Below, piece after piece: positions 23,252 to 23,373 of a stretch of DNA of 23,373 nucleotides; the first letter of the stretch is position 1, and every line of letters begins with the position of its first letter. This DNA is from CAYYWV01 sp964475385. Its GTDB lineage: Bacteria > Pseudomonadota > Alphaproteobacteria > JAAXGF01. The notes under the pieces were generated by a model. The model made no database searches and was not told the origin of the DNA. It saw nothing but the letters and a program-made list of their open reading frames with translations. The DNA lies in assembly GCA_964475385.1 (NCBI GenBank), contig CAYYWV010000037.1:1-23373 (forward strand), in the 5' to 3' direction. A program made the translations under genes and the position numbers.

Positions 23252-23318
23252 CGGAGCCTCCGGTAACGTTAATATTCATTGGTCTCTTTCGGCCGTCGAT
23301 TTTTCCGGGAAATCAGAA

Positions 23319-23373
23319 ATGCGTGTATTGCTTGTGGAAGACGACACGACGTTGGCGAAGAGCATCGAGCTGA
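23319..23373 (+). CDS. ctrA: CtrA-type response regulator, N-terminus (partial)
   Basis: The first 18 codons read MRVLLVEDDTTLAKSIEL, an OmpR/PhoB-type receiver N-terminus with the acidic pair (EDD). It closely matches CtrA, which starts MRVLLIEDD...A.TIEL. CtrA is the master cell-cycle and flagellar regulator of alphaproteobacteria. The window ends before the phospho-acceptor Asp and the DNA-binding domain, so the identity rests on 18 residues plus context: adjacent to fliI-fliJ, with sciP in the same cluster. The ATG at 23319 has only a weak GGGA upstream (about 10 nt). Confidence 0.8.
   Translation, partial: MRVLLVEDDTTLAKSIEL

Noticed and set aside
23152..23373. Rightward frame crossing the ctrA start region
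   Set aside because: It runs out of frame through the ctrA promoter and N-terminus with no domain; the CtrA frame from 23319 is the real one.
1..23373. CRISPR arrays, insertion sequences, tRNA or rRNA genes, phage genes
   Set aside because: None seen. The window is an ordinary-composition flagellar cluster without direct repeat arrays, transposase genes or signs of insertion.

Overview
This is a GC-rich flagellar gene cluster from an alphaproteobacterium. The lineage signal comes from three regulators in one window: a DUF1153-family SciP protein, an FlbD-type sigma-54 activator whose first residues resemble Caulobacter FlbD, and the first 18 codons of a CtrA-type response regulator at the right edge. 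FlhF and FlhG suggest polar placement of the flagellum. A Rhodospirillales-like origin is plausible from gene content, but the sequence alone does not fix the genus.

Layout. Positions 1-55 hold the last codons of a flagellin, followed by a strong hairpin terminator. Positions 136-4036 carry flaG, fliD (an unusually long cap protein of 1004 residues) and fliS, closed by a textbook rho-independent terminator. A sigma-54 promoter at about 4261-4277 then drives fliK-flgD-flgE (4315-8185), the hook-length, hook-cap and hook genes. A short regulatory island follows (8186-8878) with sciP in its middle. Next comes a long same-strand run: fliF, fliG, fliH, fliN, a motA/pomA-type stator gene, flbD, flhA, flhF, flhG, a second FliK-like protein and a small protein that looks like a catalytically dead QueF (T-fold) relative (8879-21280). 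This run meets the leftward fliI-fliJ pair (21287-23031) head-on with a 6-bp gap. Divergent to fliI, ctrA begins at 23319.

How it fits together. The C ring/MS ring (FliF, FliG, FliN), export ATPase complex (FliH, FliI, FliJ), export gate (FlhA), stator (MotA/PomA), site-selection pair (FlhF, FlhG), hook proteins and filament proteins are present. fliM, fliP, fliQ, fliR, flhB, motB, fliX and the rod genes are not in this window. The sequence supports a Caulobacter-like hierarchy in outline. CtrA would act early, with TTAA-type half-sites upstream of sciP, fliF and ctrA, and SciP would modulate CtrA. FlbD with sigma-54 would act on late hook genes. The regulatory sites are my own motif reading and are inference.

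The most unusual items are the cysteine-free QueF-like gene at 20783-21280 and the adjacent FliK-like gene at 18829-20799. Both lie at the end of the flhFG operon and neither has a standard flagellar name.
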